From positions 124,001-188,000 of the forward strand of contig CALUQR010000001.1 of assembly GCA_944322965.1 (NCBI GenBank): 64,000 bases of DNA. The letters are read 5' to 3'. The position numbers were made by a program, and so were the translations under genes. The DNA comes from Vulcanimicrobiota bacterium. GTDB taxonomy: Bacteria > Vulcanimicrobiota > Xenobia > Xenobiales > Xenobiaceae. Below the pieces are notes generated by a model. It searched no databases. It saw only the letters and a list, made by a program, of their open reading frames with translations, and was not told the origin of the DNA. Every line of letters starts with the position of its first letter. Position 1 is the first letter of the stretch. Below, piece after piece: positions 17,333-26,302 of this stretch.

Positions 17333-20300
17333 TTAAGTCTCGCTAGGCGCTTCCACCAACTTAGTCTCACAACCCGTCCAGTAGGCGATAAGGCGGGCTA
17401 AGTAGGATACGGGCACTACGCTGAAGGTCAGAGCTAAAATCTTCAACCACTCCTCCCAAGAGATGCGGGTGGTGCGGAAGATCTCGCCGATGGGACCGCC
17501 GATACTCACTAAGAGCACCTGACCCACGAAGATAACGGCCACGATCCCCAGGAAGGAGTAGTTTTCAAAGAGCTTCGTCCAGGGCCATTCGTCGTGGCGC
17601 AGGGTGCGGCAGTTGAAGATATTCCAGAACTGGAACATGACGAAGGTCGTGAAGAAGACGGTCTGTTTGATCAGATTGGTATTGGCGTCGCCCTCTACGA
17701 AGCTATCGGTCATCAAGATCCAATAGAGCACGCAGAGCTGGAAGACGCCGACCACTCCCATATTGATGGCCATAGCCGGGGTAATAATGTGGGCCTCGCG
17801 GGAGATGGGCTTCTGGTGCATCGTACTCTCGCGGGGCGGGTCGGTGCTCAGAGCCAAGGCGGCGAAGGTATCCATAATGATATTGACCCACAGGAGTTGG
17901 GGCACGGTCAGGGGTAGATCGTAACCTACCAGCGGTCCCAAGAAGGCGGCCAAGAGGGCTACCACGTTGACGGAGAGCTGGAACTGGATGAAGCGTTGGA
18001 TATTCTGGTAGAGAGTACGGCCCCACCAGACGCCGGTCAAGATGCTAGTGAAGTTATCGTCGACCAAGACGATATCGCTGGCCTCTTTAGCCACTTCGGT
18101 GCCGGTAATACCCATAGAGAGGCCCACGTCGGCCGCTTTGAGGGCGGGAGCGTCGTTAGTGCCGTCGCCGGTCATAGCTACTACGTCGCCCATCTTATGT
18201 AAGGCTTGGACTAAGCGATACTTATCCATGGGGGTAGAGCGGGCCAGAACCTGGAGCTCTTGGGCTTTGGCGGGCAGATCGGCGTCGGAGATCTCATTAA
18301 ACTCTTTGGAGGTCAAGATGAGACCGCCCGGCTTCAGAATCCCCGCTCCGGTGGCGATGGCGCGCGCGGTAGGCAGGGCGTCGCCCGTAATCATCTTGAC
18401 GTCGATCCCGGCCGTAGCGCAGCGTTTGACCGCGTCGGGCACCTCTTTACGCAGCGGGTCGGCGATACCGACCATGCCCATAAAGATGCGCTCTCCATTC
18501 TCCAGCTCTTCGCGAGCTTTGGCGTCGGCGCAGGCGGTAGGTTTGGTCTGACTGAAGGCGATGACGCGCAGAGCCTGGTTGGAAGCTTCCATAATACCGG
18601 CTTCGATGGCCGCGCGGTACTTTTCGATAGGCTCTACTTGGCCGCCGATGCTCACTAAGCTGCAGCCCGCCAAGATGCGCTCCGGGGCGCCCTTAATGTA
18701 GGCTACGTCTTGGCCTTCCAGCTGGATGACGGCCACGGAGCGCTTGCGCTCGGAGTTGTAATCTAACTGCCAGACTTTGGGGAAGCGCTGGCGCAAGCCT
18801 TGGAAATCGATCTTTTGGGAGTGCAGGAACTGGATGAGCGCGCACTCGGTGGGGTTGCCCACCCCTACCCACTTGCCCTCTTTTTGCTCCAGCTGGGCGC
18901 CGGAGTTGACGGCGATATTGCGCTCTACATCGGCCCATTCGGCGCACTTAGTCACTTGGGCTAAATCGTCGCCTTGGAAGGTCTTCATATCCATGAAGAA
19001 CCAGACGGGGGTCATCTTATTCTCGGTCAGGGTGCCAGTCTTGTCGGTGCAGATGACGGTAGCGCTGCCGATCGTTTCGGAGGCGATGAGGCGGCGCACC
19101 AGACACTTTTGGGTGGCCATCTTGCGCATATTGAGGGCCAAGCTGACCGTAACCATCATGGGCAAGCCCTCGGGCACGGCCACTACGATAATGGTGACGG
19201 AGACGACGAAGGCTAAGAGCAAGTGGCGCAAGAGGGGCATAGCCACGTCGCGCAGGCCGGGGGTGAAGAAGGCCCACATGCAGGCCAAGAAGACGAAGCT
19301 ACCCACGATCATGGGGATGGCGCTGGCGACGCGCAGGGCGGGGTGCTTGAGCTCCACATCCATGCTGGCCAGGAACTTTTTCAATAAGGTCTCGCTGAGG
19401 ATAACCCCCAAGACGAGAGAGACTAAGATTAAGCCGCTAATTAAGCCTACGCCGCCTTGCTGGCTGAGAATGCCCATAATCTGGGACTTAATGAGGGCTT
19501 CGACCCCCATCACTACGAAGATGACGGTGGCGCTGGAGATACCGACGACGCTGATGAGCTTGGCTAAGCGGGCCAACTTCTGCTTTAAGGGGGTCTCCTC
19601 TTCGCCGCCCGTTTCGGCGTCGCTCTCCGCCAACTTGCGGGCGATCTCGCCCATCTTGGTAGCGTCGCCTACGGCGGTGACGATCACTTGGGCGTGGCCG
19701 TCGGTAATCATCGTCCCTTTGGCTACGCGGTTATCTTCTTCGGCCTCTTGGAGATTGGAGCCGGTAAAAGCTTTCTTCTCGGCGGGTACCGATTCGCCGG
19801 TGAGCATAGCCTCGTCGATATAGATCCCTTGGGTATCGATAATGACGCCGTCGGCGGGAACCTTATCGCCCATATCGACGCGAATGACGTCGCCCACTAC
19901 TAAGTCTTTGATGCCGACCGTCTGGAAGACGCCGCCGCGCACCACTTTGACGCTAATATCCTCTTTGACTTCGTTGAGGAGCTCAAACTCGCGGGCGCTC
20001 TTCTGCTCGCTCAGATAACCCACCCCGGTAGCCAAGAAGACGGCCAGGAAGATACCGATCGAATCGTAGAAGCTGGCCTCTTGATTCCCCAAGACGTAGC
20101 GCTCGATCCCGGCCATAGCCAAGGAGATGAGCGCGGCGATGAGCAAGATTTGGATCGTGAGATCGTTAAACTTTTCTAAAAGGAGTTTCCACCAAGGATC
20201 GCGCTGAGGGGGAGTGAGGGCGTTGGCCCCGTATTTGGCGCGCATTTCCTGAACTTGCTGTTCGTCTTTTAGACCGATGGCGGGATCGATCCGCAGATCT

Positions 20301-20344
20301 TCAAAGACGAAGGGCTGGCGTGGAGATTGGTTACTATCTGCCAT
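17333..20344 (-). CDS. PMCA-type calcium-translocating P-type ATPase
   Basis: 1003 residues. Inner-membrane cation pump of the P2 class. Visible parts: N-terminal cation-ATPase domain, actuator motif MLTGESVPAEKK near residue 170, TM4 motif VAVPEGLP near 395, phosphorylation site CTDKTGTLTEN near 433, MTGDGTNDAPALKAADVG hinge near 715, and six C-terminal membrane helices. VPEGLP and the overall layout indicate Ca2+ (or Mn2+) export. The N-terminal soluble region has no calmodulin-like tail. It lies downstream of the TerD module; TerD proteins bind calcium, so a linked role in calcium-dependent stress is plausible (inference). Confidence 0.93.
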   Translation of the reverse strand: MADSNQSPRQPFVFEDLRIDPAIGLKDEQQVQEMRAKYGANALTPPQRDPWWKLLLEKFNDLTIQILLIAALISLAMAGIERYVLGNQEASFYDSIGIFLAVFLATGVGYLSEQKSAREFELLNEVKEDISVKVVRGGVFQTVGIKDLVVGDVIRVDMGDKVPADGVIIDTQGIYIDEAMLTGESVPAEKKAFTGSNLQEAEEDNRVAKGTMITDGHAQVIVTAVGDATKMGEIARKLAESDAETGGEEETPLKQKLARLAKLISVVGISSATVIFVVMGVEALIKSQIMGILSQQGGVGLISGLILVSLVLGVILSETLLKKFLASMDVELKHPALRVASAIPMIVGSFVFLACMWAFFTPGLRDVAMPLLRHLLLAFVVSVTIIVVAVPEGLPMMVTVSLALNMRKMATQKCLVRRLIASETIGSATVICTDKTGTLTENKMTPVWFFMDMKTFQGDDLAQVTKCAEWADVERNIAVNSGAQLEQKEGKWVGVGNPTECALIQFLHSQKIDFQGLRQRFPKVWQLDYNSERKRSVAVIQLEGQDVAYIKGAPERILAGCSLVSIGGQVEPIEKYRAAIEAGIMEASNQALRVIAFSQTKPTACADAKAREELENGERIFMGMVGIADPLRKEVPDAVKRCATAGIDVKMITGDALPTARAIATGAGILKPGGLILTSKEFNEISDADLPAKAQELQVLARSTPMDKYRLVQALHKMGDVVAMTGDGTNDAPALKAADVGLSMGITGTEVAKEASDIVLVDDNFTSILTGVWWGRTLYQNIQRFIQFQLSVNVVALLAAFLGPLVGYDLPLTVPQLLWVNIIMDTFAALALSTDPPRESTMHQKPISREAHIITPAMAINMGVVGVFQLCVLYWILMTDSFVEGDANTNLIKQTVFFTTFVMFQFWNIFNCRTLRHDEWPWTKLFENYSFLGIVAVIFVGQVLLVSIGGPIGEIFRTTRISWEEWLKILALTFSVVPVSYLARLIAYWTGCETKLVEAPSET

Positions 20345-20374
20345 ATCAGTCTGCTCCAGATCTTTCTAATTGAG

Positions 20375-20412
20375 AGGCATGGGGTCTTCCTCGCAAGCGA
20401 GACTCCATGCCT
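20375..20412 (-). terminator. Stem-loop between the HpcH-like and calcium ATPase genes
   Basis: A 13-bp stem with one G-T pair (AGGCATGGGGTCT / AGACTCCATGCCT). No T-run follows on the minus strand, so it may be a processing or partial termination signal rather than a strong terminator. Confidence 0.4.
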
Positions 20413-20432
20413 ATTTTCAGTTCGCCCCTTCT

Positions 20433-21365
20433 TTAAGCTGGGGCGGAGGCGGCAGAGGGTTCAGTGAGGATACCATAGAGGCTAGCTCGAGCTACGATCT
20501 GTTCCGCCCAGCGGGCGTGGGTAGCCGGCTCGCACATGGCCCCGTGCATTTGGAAGACCGCCGCGCGATTGGGGGATAATATTGCCTTAGCAGCTTCGAA
20601 ATCCTCTTGAGAAACCCGGTATTGCCCCTCAATTAGCGCAATTTGTTGGGGATGTATAGCCCCTTTCCCGAAGAGTCCGTGGACTAAGTCTAATTGGGTC
20701 TCCCGCTCCAGCAACTGGGGGGCGGAGATAAAGTCGCAGACCGGCCCGGTGAGGTTGAAACCGTAGGGGCGAAAGGTATTGACCAACATGCTGATCGTCT
20801 GCCCCAAAGAGGTCTCGTAGATAGTCCACGAGCGCTCGCGGCGCATCCCCAGATAATTTAAGAGATCGTTACCCCCAATGCGCAAGGAGAGGATGCGCTC
20901 TCTATAGAGCGGAGAGAGCATCTTCTGGCGCAAGAGACGCATTTCGGAGGAATCGAAACACTCTTGGGTCTCCAAGGTGGGCATAACCCAGAAGGGGTCG
21001 TGGCGCTGGAATTGTTGGAGATAAGAGTCTAAGTTTTGTAGGGTGACTTTGGGTAAGACGAAGCCGTTGATCTTAGAGATGTGGGGTAAGAGCAAGCAGC
21101 GGTCTAAGATCTCGGGGGAGCGGACCCTAATAAAGCGCAAGAGGGGGGGGTGGGGGATCGTCTGGCGCAACATGGCCGCCAAATTGTCTAGAACTTGGGG
21201 CAACTCTTGGGCCTGGACGCTATCTTCAGTACAGAAGATGACCGAATGCAATTGGGGGTACTTGCGCCCGTCGGCAATTTCTACTAGCTGGGAGCGGTGG
21301 CCGGGCACGTAGAGGGAGGCGCCTAGGCGGAGGTAGGGAGGGAAAGAGGGTTTATTACTTAGCAT
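20433..21365 (-). CDS. HpcH/HpaI aldolase / citrate-lyase-beta-like protein of the Ter module
   Basis: 310 residues. TIM-barrel family of CitE/HpcH enzymes: GASLYVPGHR at the start, FCTEDSVQ near residue 45, the strand motif GFVLPKVT near 100, LETQE near 130 and RIGGNDLLNYLG near 162, which carries the usual metal/substrate residues. Members in TerD gene clusters have been proposed to make part of a nucleoside-like metabolite together with phosphoribosyltransferases. It overlaps the StiP-type gene by 11 bases. The reaction and substrate are not known. Confidence 0.8.
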   Translation of the reverse strand: MLSNKPSFPPYLRLGASLYVPGHRSQLVEIADGRKYPQLHSVIFCTEDSVQAQELPQVLDNLAAMLRQTIPHPPLLRFIRVRSPEILDRCLLLPHISKINGFVLPKVTLQNLDSYLQQFQRHDPFWVMPTLETQECFDSSEMRLLRQKMLSPLYRERILSLRIGGNDLLNYLGMRRERSWTIYETSLGQTISMLVNTFRPYGFNLTGPVCDFISAPQLLERETQLDLVHGLFGKGAIHPQQIALIEGQYRVSQEDFEAAKAILSPNRAAVFQMHGAMCEPATHARWAEQIVARASLYGILTEPSAASAPA

Positions 21366-22470
21366 TACTCGATTCTTTCACTTGGCGAATGAGGGCTACG
21401 GCGCAGTAGGGGAGGTTAGGATCGATTTGGACGGCTACCCCTTTCTCCAAGGCTAGGCGCTCTAAATGGGCTACTTCTGGGGTTCCGCTTTGGCGCAAGA
21501 GCAAAAGTTGGGGCCAGCGGCGCAAGAGGACGCGCGTCGCTTCCCCGATGCCGGGTTTAATGTGGTGCAGGGAGTTTATTTGGTAGCGCTCCTTAGTCTC
21601 TGCTAAGAACTGGCTACTCACCGAGCGCAATCTCTCCCGCTCGGCCTCGTCTATCAAATGGGGCTCATCCTGCCAGAAATGGGCGGGTAACTCTCCGACG
21701 CTCTCCATCAGGACCTCAATAAAGTAGTTGGAGAGGTCTTGGAAGGCGAATTGTTCGTAGTAGAGGCAGCCGTGGAAGTCGCCCGGTTGCAGGTAATCCT
21801 TATTTAGAATAGAGCGAGAGATGAGTCCAGAGACTACGCTATTGAGGATAGAGGAGGGGATGAGATAATCTTGGGAGGTGGCGGCCCAACCCGAGGTCCC
21901 GCTTAAATCGGCTACTACGGCCAGGCGGGAGTCTAAGTTGAGCCCCCATTGACTATTGATCTGGCTTATAGAGGAGAGCAACTCCTGGGAAATGACCCCT
22001 TTGCCCGTCCAACCGTCGACGAAGACTAGGCTCTCTGGGGGGCGCTCCGCCCGCTCTAAGATAAAGCGCAGGGCCTCTAAGTCTAGGCCCCGGTCGCGCA
22101 CTATAGAGATAGAGTAGTGGAGGACGTCGGGGTGGGCCAGGGGACCTTGGAGGATCCTCTTTAAGAGGACCCCAATGGGGGTACCGGCCCTAGCTAAGGA
22201 GACTAAGGTCAGCGAGTTGGGGAATTCGCGCTGCAGCTGGCGCGCCAAATGGACCAAGTCGCCCGCTAATTGCAGGCGGTGGCGCTCTAAGGCTTGGTGG
22301 AAGAGCTCTAAATAGACGGGCGAGGGCGGAGATTCATAGGTAATCATCTCGCTATAATGGCGCTGACCGCTCTGGATCAGCTCCTCTTTGCGGCTAATAT
22401 CGGTAGAGGGGAGGTCTATGACCTTTAAGAGGAAGGTCACATCGGATGGCGGGTAGCTGCCGCTAAACAT
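21355..22470 (-). CDS. StiP/PELOTA-type phosphoribosyltransferase-like protein of the Ter module
   Basis: 371 residues. The N-terminal two-thirds resembles the protein family annotated as cysteine protease StiP, which domain analyses treat as a phosphoribosyltransferase-like fold: SLARAGTPIGVLLKR near residue 110 and the PRPP-loop-like LVFVDGWTGKGVI near 168. The C-terminal part (about 280-371) fits the PELOTA-like RNA-binding region found fused in this family. It overlaps the HAD gene upstream (8 bases) and the HpcH gene downstream (11 bases), so the three are translationally linked. Actual activity is untested. Confidence 0.75.
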   Translation of the reverse strand: MFSGSYPPSDVTFLLKVIDLPSTDISRKEELIQSGQRHYSEMITYESPPSPVYLELFHQALERHRLQLAGDLVHLARQLQREFPNSLTLVSLARAGTPIGVLLKRILQGPLAHPDVLHYSISIVRDRGLDLEALRFILERAERPPESLVFVDGWTGKGVISQELLSSISQINSQWGLNLDSRLAVVADLSGTSGWAATSQDYLIPSSILNSVVSGLISRSILNKDYLQPGDFHGCLYYEQFAFQDLSNYFIEVLMESVGELPAHFWQDEPHLIDEAERERLRSVSSQFLAETKERYQINSLHHIKPGIGEATRVLLRRWPQLLLLRQSGTPEVAHLERLALEKGVAVQIDPNLPYCAVALIRQVKESSNAK

Positions 22471-23215
22471 CGAATTTCTCTCGGATTAAAGTCATTAATT
22501 GACCATTATTGGGACTGAGGGCGTAGTCGCAACAGCTCATAAAACCTAGATCGCTGCGACTATCGCCAAAACCTATAGTGAGGATCTCTTCCCCCCAACG
22601 CTGGCGTAAATAATCTATCATATACTTGACCGCCCTCTTCTTCTCTAAGCAGCGCGGGACGATGGCCAGGTTATTATCGTTAAAGTGTAGGTAAAAGTCG
22701 GGATGGGGAAAGTGGGGGACCAGTTCCCGGTAGAGGATCTCTAACTCCTTACTCTGGGGATCTTGTTGCTTAGTGACTAGGTAGAGATCCATCTCAAAGT
22801 CGCTCACTAGGCGGGTATAGACGGCCAGTTGGCGGCGCAAGCGGATCTCTTCTAAGATCCCTAAGAACTTTTGCAGTTGGGGCTTGAGCTGCTCTAACTG
22901 GGGGCGCATCTGTCCTTCCCACTGGGGCTCTTGTAAGCCCCAGTCGTCTAAGATTACCCCTCCAAAATCGATAATGGCCGGCCCCTTAAAGGAGAGGAGG
23001 GTGCGGCGAAAGGCGGAGTAGCTGCGGGCCGTAGTGGGGATACAGTAGGCCCGAGAGAGGAGGAGCTCGGCTAGGGCGCGCTGCTTGGGGGTCATAAAGG
23101 AGAGAGGCGCCCCTTGGCGGTCCAGGGCCGCGGGGTAGAGGGGCGTTCCAGGGGGCGCCTTGCGGCGCGTTTGGAAGAGCGTATCGTCTAAATCGACAAA
23201 GATATAAATGCGCAC
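22463..23215 (-). CDS. HAD-superfamily hydrolase of the Ter module
   Basis: 250 residues with GTG start. HAD motif I is FVDLDDTLFQT at residues 6-16 (nucleophile Asp and DxDDT-like spacing), motif II includes the Thr of IPTTARS near 60, and the C-terminal motif is FGDSRSDLGFM near 215. The cap region is helical. HAD phosphatases are a regular part of the TerD-linked metabolite cluster, where a phosphate-removal step is proposed. Confidence 0.82.
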   Translation of the reverse strand: MRIYIFVDLDDTLFQTRRKAPPGTPLYPAALDRQGAPLSFMTPKQRALAELLLSRAYCIPTTARSYSAFRRTLLSFKGPAIIDFGGVILDDWGLQEPQWEGQMRPQLEQLKPQLQKFLGILEEIRLRRQLAVYTRLVSDFEMDLYLVTKQQDPQSKELEILYRELVPHFPHPDFYLHFNDNNLAIVPRCLEKKRAVKYMIDYLRQRWGEEILTIGFGDSRSDLGFMSCCDYALSPNNGQLMTLIREKFDV

Positions 23216-23221
23216 CTTATT

Positions 23222-24349
23222 TTAGGTAAATTCTACTATCTCTAGGGGTAACTGGCGGGGGAGATCGTGCTCGGGGACGGGCGGGATCTCGTAGGCTATA
23301 AAGAGGCGGTCGTAAAGTTGAGGATGGACGTTGTATAAGAAATTGGCGATCCCTTCTCCATAATTATCCTTAGTCTCTAAACGGGAGGCGATCCCCGCCC
23401 CTAAGAGGATGGGGGAGCGGGTAGTAGATTGCCAGTGGACGGAGTAACCCCTCTGCTCTAAGGCTTCGGCTAAGAGGAAGGGCAAGTACATAAATTCGCC
23501 GCTCCCCAAGACTAAGAGGCGCTGACCCGGCTGGCAGCGGAGTTTAGCTAAGAGGGGCTCTAAGTCTAATTGGAGGGCTTGGGTCTGGCCCGCTCGCCCC
23601 CAGTGGAGGGGTAAGTGAAGGTCGAGGGGTTGGGCGGGGGGATTGACGTCTACTAAGGGGCCGCAATCGAAATGGGGGTCGGCTTCAAAGTGGAAGGCGC
23701 CCTGGAGAATATTAATAAATTTGAGGCGGCGAGGGGCGAAGACTTCAGTCAATTCGGCGCGCCTCTGCGGGCCCAGCCAATCGGTAATACTAACTAGGTA
23801 GATCTCTTCCACCTGGGGGTGGGCTTGGAGGTAATGGCGGGCCAACTGGGCCAGGGTGCGGCCGGTACTCAATTCGTCGTCTACTAAGATTAAGGAGCGG
23901 GCCTGGGACCAGAGCGCTTGGGCTTTAGGATCTAAGGGGGCGTAGAGCCAATGTTGGGGGGCGTGACTGTGGCTCTCTTGGAAGGTCAAGGCTAGGGGGC
24001 GCGGGGCTCGGTAGCGAGTAGAGTGCATAAAGAGGGCCGGAATCCCGGGATGGAGGGCCAAATAACCCTCAAAGACCCCTTGCCCTAAGGCGACCGCCGT
24101 TTCGGCTAGAGAGATAAAGAGGGCAGGGGTTGCTACTTCTCCTAAACCTTGGGCTAGCTGGCGATAGATAGCCCTACTCTGCCCGGGGCGGGCCGGGTAA
24201 TGTTTACCTAAGACCTTAGAGACGAAGAGGAAAGAGCGCTTCTTATTGCGCCTAGTAGCAAAGGTGCAGAGCTCCTGGAGGGGGTAGAGGGAGCGCTCTA
24301 TCTCTAAGTGGAGCTCTCCTCCGGGTAAAGTGATACTCTCTTTTATCAT
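23222..24349 (-). CDS. Phosphoribosyltransferase-family protein with C-terminal TRSP-like domain
   Basis: 375 residues from ATG 24349, placed after AAGAGA; an in-frame TTG nine codons earlier would overlap the upstream gene. The type I PRTase PRPP-binding loop is ILVDDELSTGRTL near residue 170. The C-terminal region has VLGSGEFMYLPFLLAEALE near 280, which fits the TRSP domain found after such PRTases in Ter clusters. Tight spacing to the HAD gene (6 bases) and to the TerD-like gene (11 bases) marks one operon. Likely base or nucleotide chemistry; substrate unknown. Confidence 0.8.
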   Translation of the reverse strand: MIKESITLPGGELHLEIERSLYPLQELCTFATRRNKKRSFLFVSKVLGKHYPARPGQSRAIYRQLAQGLGEVATPALFISLAETAVALGQGVFEGYLALHPGIPALFMHSTRYRAPRPLALTFQESHSHAPQHWLYAPLDPKAQALWSQARSLILVDDELSTGRTLAQLARHYLQAHPQVEEIYLVSITDWLGPQRRAELTEVFAPRRLKFINILQGAFHFEADPHFDCGPLVDVNPPAQPLDLHLPLHWGRAGQTQALQLDLEPLLAKLRCQPGQRLLVLGSGEFMYLPFLLAEALEQRGYSVHWQSTTRSPILLGAGIASRLETKDNYGEGIANFLYNVHPQLYDRLFIAYEIPPVPEHDLPRQLPLEIVEFT

Positions 24350-24360
24350 AACGATCTCTT

Positions 24361-25440
24361 TTAAGCTTGGCGCCAATCTAGGCCGAACTGGAAATGGCGG
24401 TCGGCCTGGGCGTGATCGCTAAAGTAGAGTTCCTGGCGCTGCAGTTGCTGGGTAGAACCCTGGCCCTGGAGGGTAGCGATAACGCAGAAGGGAGCGTGGG
24501 GACGGGGCTGGAGGAGGGGCAGAGTTTGGACCTCCCCTTGGGGGGTGGTAACCTCTAGGCGCGCCCCTAAGCCCTGGAGGGAGTCCCCTCCCTGCGCAAA
24601 GCAGAAGAGGAGTAAGCGCTCGATAGTAGCGGGCTTATAACAGGTGAGCTTTTGGGAGCGCGGGGGGCCCGCAGAGGTAGCGAGCGTAACGTAAGGGGCC
24701 TCTTCCTTAGCGCCCCACAGCCCTCCCAACTCTTGGAGGACGTACTTAGTCCCGCTAGTCAACTGGAGGAGGGCCCCCAAATGGAGGAGGGGCGCATTCC
24801 CCGTCCACCCCCAGGCGGGGCGCTGGATAGAATGGAGTTGGAATTGCCAGGGAACGAGCGCCCGCTGGGGACTTGGGGGCGCCGGTTGAGGAGCCTCGTC
24901 CTGAGGATCCTCGGCCGCTACGGAGCCGCCAAAGTAGATTAAGAGGGCTTCTAAACCGCCATTAAAGCCCTGGCCTCTAGCCGCCCAACGCCAGAGATCC
25001 TTAAAGTAGAGCTCGGCCAGAATGAGGGCCTTCTCTTGGGCGTAATCTTGGCCGCGCAACTGGAAGCGGGCCAACTCTCTACCCCCCAGCTCGCGCAGGA
25101 GGATGAAGCCCTCCTCGATCTGGCTCATCTGGCCGGGACCGTCGATAGTGGCCACAAAGGAGAGTTTTGTGATGGAGGTAGGGAGGGCGGCTAGGTTGAG
25201 GGCAAAGCGCTCTTCTAGGCCGGGGGCCGGTCCCAACTTGCGGATCTCGCCCCCCGGAGATTGGGGCTGATTATAAAAGACGAAGTAGCGATCGTCTTCT
25301 AATTTATCGCCAGCTGCCAATCCAAAGCAGGCTATATCTAACTCTTCGGGAGAGAAACCTACGATATGGACCTCTACTCGCAATTGGAGTTGGGAGCTCA
25401 AATCGCTCAATTTTACCTTTTGGCCGCGTATTAACTCCAT
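24361..25440 (-). CDS. Two-domain TerD-family protein
   Basis: 359 residues. Residues 1-175 are a TerD domain: VKLSDLSSQLQLRVEVHIVG, then FVFYNQPQSPGGEIRK and LAELYFKDLWRWAARGQGFNGGLEAL. A Gln/Pro-rich linker (about 178-200) leads to a second beta-rich domain (about 205-355) that ends YFSDHAQADRHFQFGL and looks like a diverged TerD-type sandwich. TerD domains bind calcium in related proteins; several acidic ligands of the canonical copy at 25593-26171 are not kept in this first domain (it reads ELDIACFGL instead of FDVDASCFM). Probably a partner or regulatory form. Confidence 0.8.
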   Translation of the reverse strand: MELIRGQKVKLSDLSSQLQLRVEVHIVGFSPEELDIACFGLAAGDKLEDDRYFVFYNQPQSPGGEIRKLGPAPGLEERFALNLAALPTSITKLSFVATIDGPGQMSQIEEGFILLRELGGRELARFQLRGQDYAQEKALILAELYFKDLWRWAARGQGFNGGLEALLIYFGGSVAAEDPQDEAPQPAPPSPQRALVPWQFQLHSIQRPAWGWTGNAPLLHLGALLQLTSGTKYVLQELGGLWGAKEEAPYVTLATSAGPPRSQKLTCYKPATIERLLLFCFAQGGDSLQGLGARLEVTTPQGEVQTLPLLQPRPHAPFCVIATLQGQGSTQQLQRQELYFSDHAQADRHFQFGLDWRQA

Positions 25441-25461
25441 GTAACCTCCTTCCTAGGTCTG

Positions 25462-25591
25462 GGGCGGACGAGGGGCGCTAACTAAAAGGACCAGATCCCC
25501 CTAGGGGGCCTAAGTCCGCCCGCAGCGGAAATGGCGTCCCCTTAAGTAGGGAGTCCAGTCCTCAGAGAATAGAGTTCGAAGCTAGAACTCT
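25462..25591 (-). terminator. Two stem-loops in the terD to terD-like spacer
   Basis: GGGCGGAC (25462-25469) matches GTCCGCCC (25514-25521), and AGAGTTC (25571-25577) matches GAACTCT (25585-25591), the latter directly after the terD stop. There is no clear T-run, so partial termination or mRNA processing between the two genes is possible. Confidence 0.35.
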
Positions 25592-25592
25592 G

Positions 25593-26171
25593 CTAGCCGA
25601 TATTTACCCCATAAGCCCGGGCTAAAGGCCCTAAGCCGCCGTCATAACCCTGACCTACGGCGCCAAATCTCCACTCCCCGCCGTGGCGGTAGAGCTCGCC
25701 GAAGATCATAGCCGTATTGGTGGAGGCGTCCTCAGAGAGGTCGTAACGAGCGATCTCTTGGTTAGTGTCGGCGTTGACGATGCGGATATAGGCATTGCTA
25801 ATCTGGCCAAAGTTCTGGCGGCGCACATCGGCTTCGTGGATGGTCACGACGAAGGCCAACTTAGCGACGTCGGCCGGGACCTGCTCCAACTGGACCATGA
25901 TCACTTCATCATCGCCCTCGCTATCGCCGGTGCGGTTGTCGCCAGAGTGCTTTACCGAACCGTCGGCCGATTGCAACTGATTGTAAAAGATAAAATCGGC
26001 GTCGCTGCGCACTTTGCCGCTGGCGTTGAGCATAAAGCAAGAGGCGTCGACATCGAAGGGGGCGCCATCGGTGGCGCGGGCTTCCCAACCTAAACCTACG
26101 TGGACATTCTTAAGCCCCGGGGCCTCTTTCGCCAGAGAGATTTTCCCGCCTTTAGACAAACTAACAGCCAT
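25593..26171 (-). CDS. terD: TerD-family calcium-binding stress protein
   Basis: 192 residues, full canonical length. TerD proteins are beta-sandwiches that bind Ca2+ and belong to tellurite, phage and stress resistance modules. Typical segments: [20 protein letters not shown], the acidic loop [34 protein letters not shown] near residue 60, [11 protein letters not shown] near 85 and the end [19 protein letters not shown] strong SD (AAGGAGACGG) precedes the ATG, so this is the well-translated first gene of the module. Confidence 0.95.
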   Translation of the reverse strand: MAVSLSKGGKISLAKEAPGLKNVHVGLGWEARATDGAPFDVDASCFMLNASGKVRSDADFIFYNQLQSADGSVKHSGDNRTGDSEGDDEVIMVQLEQVPADVAKLAFVVTIHEADVRRQNFGQISNAYIRIVNADTNQEIARYDLSEDASTNTAMIFGELYRHGGEWRFGAVGQGYDGGLGPLARAYGVNIG

Positions 26172-26206
26172 TATTCCGTCTCCTTATTTATGGTCCGGCC
26201 GATCTA

Positions 26207-26237
26207 GGGAGCGGCCCCTAAGGGCTGCCCCGCTCCC
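26207..26237 (-). promoter_or_regulatory. Stem-loop in the terD leader
   Basis: GGGAGCGG (26207-26214) and CCGCTCCC (26230-26237) form an 8-bp GC-rich stem about 35 bases upstream of the terD start. I see no convincing promoter boxes next to it. Confidence 0.3.
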
Positions 26238-26302
26238 CATACCAGCTCGCTTCCTCGGTAAAGTTCTGGCGTCAGTAGATAGCCCCTCTTTTTTGGACCT
26301 CT

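Noticed and set aside
18042-19823. Plus-strand open frames opposite the calcium ATPase
   Set aside because: The minus-strand frame carries all P-type ATPase motifs; the others are antisense shadows.
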